From Nocardia amikacinitolerans NBRC 108937 (GTDB lineage Bacteria; Actinomycetota; Actinomycetes; Mycobacteriales; Mycobacteriaceae), in assembly GCF_001612615.1 (NCBI RefSeq), contig NZ_BDAU01000014.1:62001-126000 (forward strand): a DNA stretch of 64,000 nucleotides. The letters are read 5' to 3'. Position 1 is the first letter of the stretch; each line of letters opens with the position of its first letter. Below the pieces are notes generated by a model. That model saw only the letters and a program-made list of their open reading frames with translations, did not search any database and had not been told where the DNA came from. Below are positions 51,301-58,963 of the stretch, piece by piece. Position numbers and translations under genes: made by a program.

Positions 51301-52430
51301 GCGGATTTCGCGGCCACCATGCCGTCGTCGGTGACGACCAGTTGCAGGCCGCGGCGCACCGCGAGACCGCTCTGCGGTGCGGTCAGGTCGAGCACGGTGA
51401 CCGAGTCGAGGCCCGCGTCGCTGACGACGCGTTCGGAACCGCTGACGTAGCCGTCGTCGATGATCACCAGCAGGTGGATCCGGCCCGCGGTCGGCTGCGC
51501 GTTGCGCATGAAGCGACTGCGCTCGACCAGCTCGGCGGTCATGGAGGTCTCCAGTTCGGCCAGCGAGCGGTACATCATCCTGGCCGAGCCCATGCCGTCG
51601 CGGTCCACCGGATGTTGCAGGTGCGGTAGCCATTTCGCCCAGGACCAAGCAGGGCCGTCCGGGTCGGCACAGATGATGGCGACCGCGGTGTGGTCGGGGC
51701 CGTGGAAGGTGGTGAACTCCATCAACATCGAGCGCACCAGCGTGAGCGCGGCCTCGCGGTCGCCTTCGATATTGATGGCGGGAAACGCCCGCAGCGAGAT
51801 GGCGGTGGGCAGGCCGTGCACCACCGAGTGGGTGCGCACGAATCGGCGCAGGGCGACGGTGGACACCGGTTCCAGGTCTTCCAGCGGACCGGTCTCGGGC
51901 CTGGCCAGCTTGGTGGCGAGGCGGTGGCTGCCAACGCCGACCCGCACGTGCCCGAAATCCGGGTCGTTGGGACGGCGTTCCCACATTCGGCGGCTGCCGA
52001 CCACCGATTGCAGGTCGCTGGGCTCGGGGTGACTCCACCGCAGCGCCGCCAGCTGCTGGATGCCGGTCATGCGCACATCCTTGCGGACCTGATCGAGGTA
52101 GCGGAAGTAGTCCTTGCGTTCCTCGTTGAGCTCGGCGGCCTTCTTCGGCCCGCCGCCGCCGCGCATGCCCGCCATCATGCCGAACATCGACATGAGCATC
52201 ATGATCGGGAACATCATCATGAACGGGTTGGCCAGCAGGTTGCGGCCGAGCATGACCATCATCGCGATCATGCCGACCACGGCGACCACCATCACCACCG
52301 GCATCAGCTTCATCAGCAGATTGCCGACGACGGGACGATCGAGTTCCGGCGGCGCGGACAACGCGACCTCACCACCCGGCGGACGCGGCGGCGCGATCCG
52401 CGGGCGGCGCACGAAACCTTCGGTTGCCAT
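48315..52430 (-). CDS. eccC: EccC of the second ESX locus (FtsK/SpoIIIE ATPase)
   Basis: A 1371-residue unsplit EccC. It opens with a Pro/Arg-rich segment and PPGGEVALSAPPELDRP. Two membrane segments follow (MKLMPVVMVVAVVGMIAMMV and PFMMMFPIMMLMSMFGMMAG). Domain 1 has GATGSGKSE (about 482) and Walker B ALFVVVDEFSELLS. Domain 2 has GGPQSGKST (about 868). Domain 3 has CDVECGKTT (about 1172), where the first P-loop glycine is cysteine. A Glu/Asp/Pro-rich insert between domains 1 and 2 (ELPPPPGRLGLPELPPPPG) is not in the ESX-4 copy. It is the last gene of the eccD-mycP-eccC unit, 3 bp after mycP. Confidence 0.95.
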   Translation of the reverse strand: MATEGFVRRPRIAPPRPPGGEVALSAPPELDRPVVGNLLMKLMPVVMVVAVVGMIAMMVMLGRNLLANPFMMMFPIMMLMSMFGMMAGMRGGGGPKKAAELNEERKDYFRYLDQVRKDVRMTGIQQLAALRWSHPEPSDLQSVVGSRRMWERRPNDPDFGHVRVGVGSHRLATKLARPETGPLEDLEPVSTVALRRFVRTHSVVHGLPTAISLRAFPAINIEGDREAALTLVRSMLMEFTTFHGPDHTAVAIICADPDGPAWSWAKWLPHLQHPVDRDGMGSARMMYRSLAELETSMTAELVERSRFMRNAQPTAGRIHLLVIIDDGYVSGSERVVSDAGLDSVTVLDLTAPQSGLAVRRGLQLVVTDDGMVAAKSAAGVEKFATADQVTRAEATALARDLARYRIATAAQMVSLGDETRADPGLMALLKIPDAAQIDPAVVWRPRSDRERLRVPIGVTPDGTPVEIDIKESAENGMGPHGLCIGATGSGKSEFLRTLVLSMVTTHSPDLLNLVLVDFKGGATFLGLDSLPHVSAVITNLEEELALVDRMKDALSGEMTRRQELLRAAGNFANVTEYEKARAAGADLDPLPALFVVVDEFSELLSQKPDFADLFVMIGRLGRSLRVHLLLASQRLEENKLRGLDSHLSYRIGLRTFSANESRAVLGITDAYHLPSVPGSGYLKSDADDPLRFNASYVSGPYVSPRGTRKVDGKTVGGQSPAVFTAAPVAMPEIVEPERTAAPSGRPELPPPPGRLGLPELPPPPGQLVDDEDEEQGPVPVAEAVPATLLSTVVDRLRGHGRPAHEVWLPPLDESPSVDMLLPDPDWRSPVNRHGQLWLPLGVIDKPYEQRRDVLIVDLSAAQGNVAVVGGPQSGKSTTLRTIIMAAAATHTPEQVQFYCLDFGGGTLSGLAGIPHVGSVAGRMEVDRIRRTIAEVTGILRRREELFRELGIDSIVEFRRRKALLAEKSPAERQADPLAQDPHGDVFLVIDGWPTIRADYDTLEPQLNAIAAQGLSYGVHLIVSATRWPEIRSQIKDLIGTRIELRLGDPSDSEMDRRTAVLVPTGRPGRGLTAQKLHMLVALPRLDSDSDPRTLSEGITIAKQQLNELYPGRNAPEVRMLPMEVSREAVVAEAARQGIQQSKTLAVIGVGETDLQPIAMDFAVQPHFYSFCDVECGKTTLLRNIVAGVTENSTAEEARVILIDYRRTMLGVLEGAQLAGYSTSAQTSFGMIKEVANYLQKRIPGNDITPQQLRERSWWTGPEIYVVVDDYEMVVSGGRNPLEPLIEFLPQARDLGLHVVLSRRAGGASRAMFDKVLGTLKEMGVDALLMSAPKDEGKIIGDIRAAKLPPGRGTLVTRSGNEMIQVAYLPPL

Positions 52431-52433
52431 GTC

Positions 52434-53858
52434 CTACAACCCCTCTCGGGTTTGTTGCTCCGCGCTCGGATCCACACTCACCTGCTCACCCCGCCGGAAC
52501 GGGATCGAGGCGGCATAGCCGAGCCCGAGCAGCGCGAGCAGCGTGATCGAGCCGATCGTGGCGACCAGGCGCGGGGCCGGGTCGACGTACGGCGGCGGGG
52601 ACGGCCCGGCGATCTTGCGCGGTATATCGGAGCCGACGGTGACCGGCTTCTGCGGCAGTTGCGCGGTGAGGGCGGCCAGCGGATCGATCAGGCCGTGCCC
52701 GACCTTGTCGTTGCGTCCGTTGTCCGGTGCCTGCGCGGTCAGCTTGATCCGATCGATGACCTCGGCTGCGGTCAGTTCCGGGAAGCGCGACCGGACGAGC
52801 GCGGCCAGTCCGGAGACGTAGGCGCTGGAGAAGCTGGTGCCGTCGATGGTGGAGTAGCCCTCGTCGGTCTGAGTGGCATTGACCAGGCCCGCGCCACCCG
52901 GCTTGCTGTCCAGCGAGACGATCTCGCGCCCCGGCGCTGCGACGCCGACCCACGGGCCGTGCAGCGAGAACGGTGACACCGCGCCCGTGGGATCCACCGA
53001 GGCGACCGACAGCACATAGGGCGTGAACCAGGCCGGGGTGACCACGGTGCCCACCGCCGACCAGCCCGAGCGCTCGTTCTGCTTCTCACAGGCGGTGCCC
53101 TGCATGGTGTTTCCCGCCGCGGTGACCACCACAACATTGCGGTCGTAGGCGTATTTCACGGCGGCGCCCAAAGCGCCGTCGGCGGCGGCGGCACCCGCGG
53201 CCATGCACGCCACCTCGGAGACGTTGATCACCGTGGCGCCCATGTCGACCGCGCGGACGATACCGGCGGCCAGGGTGGTGACCGTGCCGTAGCCTTCGCG
53301 CGTGATGACGCCGGGCTCCTCACGGCGATTGCGGTCCTTGGCCTCGTAGGCCGAGCTGAGCTGGCGGATGGTCAGGATCTCGGCTTCCGGTGCGACACCG
53401 GAGAATCCGTCCTCCAGGCTGGGCTGAGCGGCGATGATCCCGGCCACGAAGGTGCCGTGACCGTCGCAGTCGACGGTGCCGTCGGTGGTGGAGACGTAGT
53501 CGCCGCCCGCCTGGAGCGCGGGCAGGCGCCAGTGCCTGTTCACGCCGGTATCGATGACGGCGACCTTCTGACCAGCGCCGCGGCTGAACTGCCACGCCTC
53601 GGCCAAATCGAGAATCCGCTGCGCCAGTGGGGGATCGCGGGGCACTCCGCCCTGGAGGGTTGGTTCGGCGCAGACCTTGGCCTGTTCGGTCTCGTCCGGT
53701 GGCCGAGCGCTGGCGGCCAGGCCGAGCACGGCGCCGAGCGCGCCGTCGTCGATCTGGGGCGGCGCGATTCCCATTGCGGGCGTGGGTGTTCCGGTGGCGA
53801 GCGCGAGCACCGCCAGCACCGTCACCGCCCGCAGCAGCCGCCGTAGGAGCGGTGCCAT
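52434..53858 (-). CDS. mycP: Mycosin MycP of the second ESX locus
   Basis: A 474-residue subtilisin-like protease. The signal sequence (RLLRAVTVLAVLALATGTP) is followed by a short propeptide-like region. The triad is D103 (AVIDTGV), H134 (DGHGTFVAG) and S342 (GTSFSSAY), with the oxyanion asparagine in TAAGN. The C-terminus has a Pro-rich linker, a membrane helix (LVATIGSITLLALLGLGYAA) and a basic end (SIPFRRGE). The paired cysteines common in mycosins are visible (KVCAEP, VDCDGHG, VACMAA, TACEKQ). It is one base from eccD and 3 bp from eccC, so co-transcribed. Confidence 0.95.
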   Translation of the reverse strand: MAPLLRRLLRAVTVLAVLALATGTPTPAMGIAPPQIDDGALGAVLGLAASARPPDETEQAKVCAEPTLQGGVPRDPPLAQRILDLAEAWQFSRGAGQKVAVIDTGVNRHWRLPALQAGGDYVSTTDGTVDCDGHGTFVAGIIAAQPSLEDGFSGVAPEAEILTIRQLSSAYEAKDRNRREEPGVITREGYGTVTTLAAGIVRAVDMGATVINVSEVACMAAGAAAADGALGAAVKYAYDRNVVVVTAAGNTMQGTACEKQNERSGWSAVGTVVTPAWFTPYVLSVASVDPTGAVSPFSLHGPWVGVAAPGREIVSLDSKPGGAGLVNATQTDEGYSTIDGTSFSSAYVSGLAALVRSRFPELTAAEVIDRIKLTAQAPDNGRNDKVGHGLIDPLAALTAQLPQKPVTVGSDIPRKIAGPSPPPYVDPAPRLVATIGSITLLALLGLGYAASIPFRRGEQVSVDPSAEQQTREGL

Positions 53859-53859
53859 G

Positions 53860-55338
53860 TCAGATGTTCCGTGCGGCCGAGTAGATGTCCATGATCCACA
53901 GCACCAGCGGAATGATGGTGCAGATCAAGAGGTATTCGAAGATCTCACCGGTGCGGCGCATGGGCGGCGACATCTCGGTGTGCGGCCCGATCACACCGAA
54001 GGCCACCGCGGCCGTCGCGACGACGAGCAGCATGCCCGCGATCGGCAGCAGCCAGTTCTCCTCGCCGAGCGCGGCACCGATGCCGAGCGCGATCAACGCG
54101 AGCGTGCCACCGGCGATCAGCGTGCACGCCTGCACCAGGTCGGCGAAGGCGCGCCCGCGCAGGCACAGGATGATCGAGACCACCACGCCGAGGGTGATGC
54201 CCTGCCAGCGGGCCGCGCCGAGCGGATCCGCGGCGAGCACCACGCCGATCACGGCGGCGACGGTGCAGCCGATGATCATGCCTGTCTGGTATTCGTTGGC
54301 CGCGCGGGCTCGATGCTCGAGGCCGGCGGCCGAGGGTAGCGCGGTGGCTCCGATGGCGCCGATGTCCTTGACGGTGGGACGAGGTTCGTGGTCGGCGGGG
54401 TCGATGGCAGCGCCGGCGGTCGGCACCGGCGGCACCGGCAGCCGTGCGGCCGCCACGGCCAGGCGCGGCACAAGGGTGATCACGATGAGCGCACCGACAA
54501 GCACGCCCGCGGCGATCTTGGCCAGCGCGGGGTCCCAGATCATCCGCACCATCGCGGCAATGCCGCCGAACAGCGCGAGGGTGATGACCGTGGTGAACAT
54601 GGTCGCCCCGACCCTGGCCAGGCTGTAGAGGACCGCGGCGGCGGTCAGCGTCGCGACGCAGGCGAACATCGCATGCGGACTGCCGAACGCGTTGGGCACG
54701 AACAGCGCGGTGCCGGCGAAGATCAGCAGCAGCGCGTACAGCGACAGCATGATCGCGGGCAAGGACGCTTCGGCCTGATACCGGCGGGCGACGAGCACGG
54801 CCGCGCCACCGGCGATCAGTCCGGTGCCGAGGCCGATGAAACCCACTGCGGCACCGGCGCCGTCGAGCTTGGCCACCGCGAGCAGGTAGATCCCGGCCAG
54901 CACCGCGATCAGGCCCATGGACAGACCGAGCCAGCGCGCCGACAGCGGCGACCAGTGCCGGAACGAGGTCGCGGTCAGCTTGGCGACGGCGTCGATCACG
55001 TCGTCGAAGAGCGCAGGCGGCTCCTTCGCGGTCACCGAGCGCAATACCAGCAACTCACCGTCGAAAACCTCGGCCTCGGTGAGCGATTGGTTTGCCGGGA
55101 TGGGGTCGCGGCCGATCCTGGCCAGCGTCCAATGCTGCGTTTGCAGCGGTGCCCCGTCCTCGTGCTCGGTGAGATCGGGGTTGCGCGATTCGATCAGCTC
55201 CACCACATCGGTGATGAACGCCGCGATCGGAACTGTGGCAGGCAAACCCAAGTCCAGCTGGGTATTGCCGCCGATCACCGAGACTCGGCACAACTCCGGA
55301 TCAACGGCAGCCACAGAGCTGCTAGACGGATCGGTCAC
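53860..55338 (-). CDS. eccD: EccD of the second ESX locus
   Basis: A 492-residue membrane protein. The cytosolic ubiquitin-like domain covers about residues 16-105 (CRVSVIGGNTQLDLGLPATV; DGELLVLRSVTAKE). About eleven hydrophobic helices follow, from LGLSMGLIAVLAGIYLLAVA to YLLICTIIPLVLWIMDIYSA. It is paralogous to the ESX-4 EccD at 15804. It forms the channel vestibule with EccB, EccC and EccE. The gene is first in the leftward eccD-mycP-eccC unit and diverges from eccA across 179 bp, where TATGCT at 55468 is a possible -10 for eccA. Confidence 0.95.
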   Translation of the reverse strand: MTDPSSSSVAAVDPELCRVSVIGGNTQLDLGLPATVPIAAFITDVVELIESRNPDLTEHEDGAPLQTQHWTLARIGRDPIPANQSLTEAEVFDGELLVLRSVTAKEPPALFDDVIDAVAKLTATSFRHWSPLSARWLGLSMGLIAVLAGIYLLAVAKLDGAGAAVGFIGLGTGLIAGGAAVLVARRYQAEASLPAIMLSLYALLLIFAGTALFVPNAFGSPHAMFACVATLTAAAVLYSLARVGATMFTTVITLALFGGIAAMVRMIWDPALAKIAAGVLVGALIVITLVPRLAVAAARLPVPPVPTAGAAIDPADHEPRPTVKDIGAIGATALPSAAGLEHRARAANEYQTGMIIGCTVAAVIGVVLAADPLGAARWQGITLGVVVSIILCLRGRAFADLVQACTLIAGGTLALIALGIGAALGEENWLLPIAGMLLVVATAAVAFGVIGPHTEMSPPMRRTGEIFEYLLICTIIPLVLWIMDIYSAARNI

Positions 55339-55517
55339 AGCTCGGATGACTCCTTACCTAGAACACACTTCAACGCCGTGCAACGTACTCAACTTAACGG
55401 AGAAGTCCCTCCCTCGCAGTGCCCTTCCCACCCCGCCGACTCCGTCGGCTAGCCATCCCCCAGCGGCTATGCTTGGCGAAGAACAGCACATCCGCTCGTT
55501 TTTAGGGGCAAACCCAC

Positions 55518-57335
55518 ATGACCGGCAACCGCCAGGCACAACGCGCATTCGACGCTGGTGTCTTGTCCTTGGGCATTGTGATCGACGGACAGGAATCTGC
55601 CCGCGATCTGGAATACGCTCGGCTGGCCTTCCAGCGCGCCACCGAATGGGATCCCGGTATGTGCGACGCGTGGCTCGGGCGCGCGGCCGCGGGTGAGCAC
55701 ACCCGCGAGGTGATCTTCAACCTCTTCAAGACCAGCACCTCGACGCTGTTTCGCGAGCAGCGCAGGCTCGGCCTGCAACCGCGGGTGCTCGCCGGCCGCT
55801 TCACCGTGGGGCAGTACATCGATTACCCGCTGGCCAGCTATACCGAGATCTGGCTGGCGCAGGCCGCGCAACTGATCGCCGATGGCGACTACGACGAAGC
55901 CGAGAAGGTCCTCGACGAACTGGCGAAACACCGCTCCGCGCAGGTCTCCTCGGCGGATCGCGAGATCGACGACCGGATCTGCGCCTACGTCCGCGGCGTG
56001 CTGCACTTCACCACGCAGCGCTGGCCCGATGTAATGACCGTGCTTGCCGGTTCGGCGGAATGGGACGATCCCTACCTGGCCGCGGGCGCCCACGTCATGG
56101 TCGGCACCGCCTGTGCCCAGCTGGGTTTGTTCGGCGAGGCCATCCGCCGCATGGAAGCGGCTGAGCAGGGCCCGATTCCGGCCGCGGCCACCACCGCCCG
56201 CTTCTGCCGCGGACTCGCGCTGCGCGAGACCGGCGAGGAGGAGAAGGCGCAAGCGCTGTTCGAGAAGGTGTTCTCCGAAGCACCGGGTTTCGAGGCCAAC
56301 ACCATGGCCATGCGCGACCGCAAGTACCGGATCACGGTGACCACCAAGGAGGTCATCGACGCGCGCACCAACAAGTGGGATCCGGCCTCGGCGCCGACGC
56401 TGGAACAGATGGGCCAGGAGGAGCGCGACGACAAGGCCAAGCTGATCCTGGAGAAGGCGCGCGCCGAACTCGACGAGCAGATCGGTCTGGCCGGCGTCAA
56501 AATGCAGGTTGCGAAGTTGCAGGCAACCGCTCAGCTAGCGCGGATCCGTGCCGAAAAAGGAATGGCGAGCGGATCCCGTGGCCAACATCTGGCATTCACC
56601 GGACCGCCGGGTACCGGTAAGACCACCGTTGCCCGCGTGGTGGCAAAAATTTACTGTGGCTTAGGAATTCTCAAGACCGACAAGTTGATCGAAGCCAAAC
56701 GTTCCGATTTCGTCGGCCAGCATTTGGGCAGTACCGCGATCAAGACCAACAAGTTGATCGATAGCGCGATGGACGGTGTGCTGTTCATCGACGAGGCCTA
56801 CACGCTGATTCAAACCGGCCTGTCCGGCGGTGACGCATTTGGTCGCGAAGCCGTCGACACACTGCTCGCGCGAATGGAGAACGACCGCGATCGCCTGGTG
56901 GTGATCATCGCCGGATACGACGGCGAGATCGACCGTTTCCTGGCCTCGAACGACGGTCTGGCGTCCCGCTTCGCCAAGCGGGTGAAGTTCGATTCCTACT
57001 CGCCGGAGGAGCTCGGCGAGATCGGTCGTTTCATTGCGCGGAAACGGGATTCGGAACTGTCCGACGACGCACAGGCGCTGCTGGTCGCCGCCTGCGGTGA
57101 CCTCTACCGCAAGGAAGCGACCGATCAGAGCGGTGAGATCCGGCGCGGCATCGACATGGCCGGCAACGGCCGGTTCATCCGCAACGTGATCGAGGCGGCC
57201 GAGGAGGAGCGCGAGTTCCGGCTGGCCAACGACATCAACCTGGATCTGAGCGCGGTGGACGAATCGGTGCTGATGCGGATCGAGGCGGACGATATGCGCA
57301 ACGCGCTGGACAACGTGCTGGCCACGCTGCGCTGA
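55518..57335 (+). CDS. eccA: EccA, AAA+ ATPase of the second ESX locus
   Basis: A 605-residue CbbX-class AAA+ protein. The N-terminal 280 residues are helical TPR-like repeats (ARLAFQRATEWDPGMCDAWLGR; AAQLIADGDYDEAEKVLDEL) that bind substrates in EccA1. The C-terminal ATPase has Walker A GPPGTGKTT (about 361), Walker B GVLFIDEAYTL (about 420), sensor 1 VVIIAGYDGEI and an arginine-finger region (LASRFAKRVKF). EccA is a cytosolic, non-core component found with ESX loci that also carry EspG and PE/PPE genes; it helps release substrates from EspG. AGGGGCAAACCCAC precedes the ATG. The N-terminal methionine gives MTGNRQAQRAFDAGVL, the normal EccA start. ESX-4 of this window has no eccA. Confidence 0.95.
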   Translation: MTGNRQAQRAFDAGVLSLGIVIDGQESARDLEYARLAFQRATEWDPGMCDAWLGRAAAGEHTREVIFNLFKTSTSTLFREQRRLGLQPRVLAGRFTVGQYIDYPLASYTEIWLAQAAQLIADGDYDEAEKVLDELAKHRSAQVSSADREIDDRICAYVRGVLHFTTQRWPDVMTVLAGSAEWDDPYLAAGAHVMVGTACAQLGLFGEAIRRMEAAEQGPIPAAATTARFCRGLALRETGEEEKAQALFEKVFSEAPGFEANTMAMRDRKYRITVTTKEVIDARTNKWDPASAPTLEQMGQEERDDKAKLILEKARAELDEQIGLAGVKMQVAKLQATAQLARIRAEKGMASGSRGQHLAFTGPPGTGKTTVARVVAKIYCGLGILKTDKLIEAKRSDFVGQHLGSTAIKTNKLIDSAMDGVLFIDEAYTLIQTGLSGGDAFGREAVDTLLARMENDRDRLVVIIAGYDGEIDRFLASNDGLASRFAKRVKFDSYSPEELGEIGRFIARKRDSELSDDAQALLVAACGDLYRKEATDQSGEIRRGIDMAGNGRFIRNVIEAAEEEREFRLANDINLDLSAVDESVLMRIEADDMRNALDNVLATLR

Positions 57336-57343
57336 CATCCGGC

Positions 57344-57380
57344 CACAGCGGTACGGCCGCGAGTCGGCCGTACCGCTGTG
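57344..57380. terminator. Bidirectional hairpin terminator
   Basis: A perfect 16-bp stem (CACAGCGGTACGGCCG and complement) with a 5-base loop lies between the convergent eccA and eccB genes. Confidence 0.85.
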
Positions 57381-57389
57381 CGGGGCAGG

Positions 57390-58835
57390 TCAGTTGGTTG
57401 TCGGCAGGATGTCGTAGCTGACGAGCGCTTCCTCGCGCGAGAGCGTCGGCCCCGGCACCAGCTGGCCGATGATCGGCCACGGCGCGGGCCGCGGCTTGTC
57501 GGCGAGGCCGAGCAGAGTGGCCGTCTCCTGATCCGGGATGCCGTAGCGAATCCCGTTGTCGGAGATGTAGAACAGGCTGCCCATGCGGACGCTGTCCGGC
57601 GACATGCCGGTCACCTGGAGGTACTCCCCCGAGTTCGGCGGGATGTAGGCATGGTCGATGCGGTCGCCGGTGCCGTCGCCGGTCGCCAGATCCACCACCT
57701 TGGCCGACTTCGGCAGCGGCAGTTCACGTCCGGCCAACAGCGTGATCGTGGCGACCGGATCGTAGGCCTTCTTGGCCCACTGCATGCAGCTGACCTTGTT
57801 CTCCTCGGGAGTGAGGATGGTCGGGACCGGCCCGGGAAACTTGTCCACCGGCAGTGGGCTCACCACTGGCACCCCGACCACCCGGTCCGGCGGCACCGAG
57901 ATGATCTCGTTCATCTCCTGGGAGTTCGCGTTGCGGATCACCTCGGCGGCGAACGGCGTCAGCCGCTGCACGCCGTCGGCGAGCACCACGTACAGCTCTT
58001 CGGAGTCGACCCGCTGCACGCGGATCACGCCGCCGATCGGCACGCCCTGCAAGCGACCTGGGCCGGGGTCGCCGAGCCGATCGATCTTCGGCGGGACGAT
58101 CGCGGGGACCTGGGTGGCGGAATTGAGCATGCCCGCGCTGACCGGACGCGGGTTGTACTCCCGCAGGCCGAGCGAGCGCGAGATCACCGAATCGTTCGGA
58201 TCCACTTCGGCGCGTTTGCCGTCGAACATCAGGAACGTCTTGCCGCCGCGGGTCACCAGCAGCGCCTCGTCGTCGCGCAGCGGGCGCGCGGTGTTCGGCT
58301 CGCTCGAGTCGAGCGCGCCCGCGATGACCGTGGACTGGGCTCCGGGGGAGCGCGCGGCGCTGCCCGCCGCGGACAGTTCCACCGCATCGCACAGGCTCCA
58401 GATGGAGTCCGGCGAGGCCGCGCCGGGCAGGGTGGCCGGAACGCCGGGTATGCCCACCATCGGGCCGCGTGGCATGGTCAGCTTGGATTCCTTGACGGAG
58501 GTGGGTTTTTCGTTGCTCGCCGTGATCAGCCGGGCGGAAGCCAGGTTCAGTGCCGGATGCAGCGTGCCGTCCACGATCACGTAGAGCGCACCGGTCTCCT
58601 TGCCCATCACGATGGTCGCGTCGCCGATCGAGCCCACCGGGCGCAGGAACGCCAGGATCGCGGCGCCTGCGACCACCAGGATGCCGAGCACAGCGCCGAC
58701 CACCAGCGAGCGGAACTGCGAGCGCATCGGATCGTGCAGCATCCGCACATCGCGCCGAATCAGCGCGTGCTCGTACCTTTTCAGCAGAAATCGGTAACCG
58801 TTGACTTGTGCCTTGGTAGTCAACTGTGCGGGCAC
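57390..58835 (-). CDS. eccB: EccB of the second ESX locus
   Basis: A 481-residue EccB. N-terminal landmarks TTKAQVNGYRFLLKRYEHAL and DVRMLHDPMRSQFRS lead to one membrane helix (VVGAVLGILVVAGAAILAFL). The periplasmic region opens SIGDATIVMGKETGALYVIV and carries the conserved cysteines in WSLCDAV and KVSCMQW. It is a paralogue of the protein at 21505-22986. EccB forms the periplasmic part of the ESX complex and is reported to hydrolyse ATP in some systems; no clear ATPase motif is visible here. It diverges from eccE across 128 bp. Confidence 0.94.
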   Translation of the reverse strand: MPAQLTTKAQVNGYRFLLKRYEHALIRRDVRMLHDPMRSQFRSLVVGAVLGILVVAGAAILAFLRPVGSIGDATIVMGKETGALYVIVDGTLHPALNLASARLITASNEKPTSVKESKLTMPRGPMVGIPGVPATLPGAASPDSIWSLCDAVELSAAGSAARSPGAQSTVIAGALDSSEPNTARPLRDDEALLVTRGGKTFLMFDGKRAEVDPNDSVISRSLGLREYNPRPVSAGMLNSATQVPAIVPPKIDRLGDPGPGRLQGVPIGGVIRVQRVDSEELYVVLADGVQRLTPFAAEVIRNANSQEMNEIISVPPDRVVGVPVVSPLPVDKFPGPVPTILTPEENKVSCMQWAKKAYDPVATITLLAGRELPLPKSAKVVDLATGDGTGDRIDHAYIPPNSGEYLQVTGMSPDSVRMGSLFYISDNGIRYGIPDQETATLLGLADKPRPAPWPIIGQLVPGPTLSREEALVSYDILPTTN

Positions 58836-58963
58836 GAAACGCCTCCGAACTGACCCGGGTACAACGGACCGGGCATTTCACCCGGCACGCTTACAGTACC
58901 CATCAACACCGCCTGCTGCCTTCCCGGTAGCGAAGCCGAACGAGTTCGGTCCATTATGTCCGC

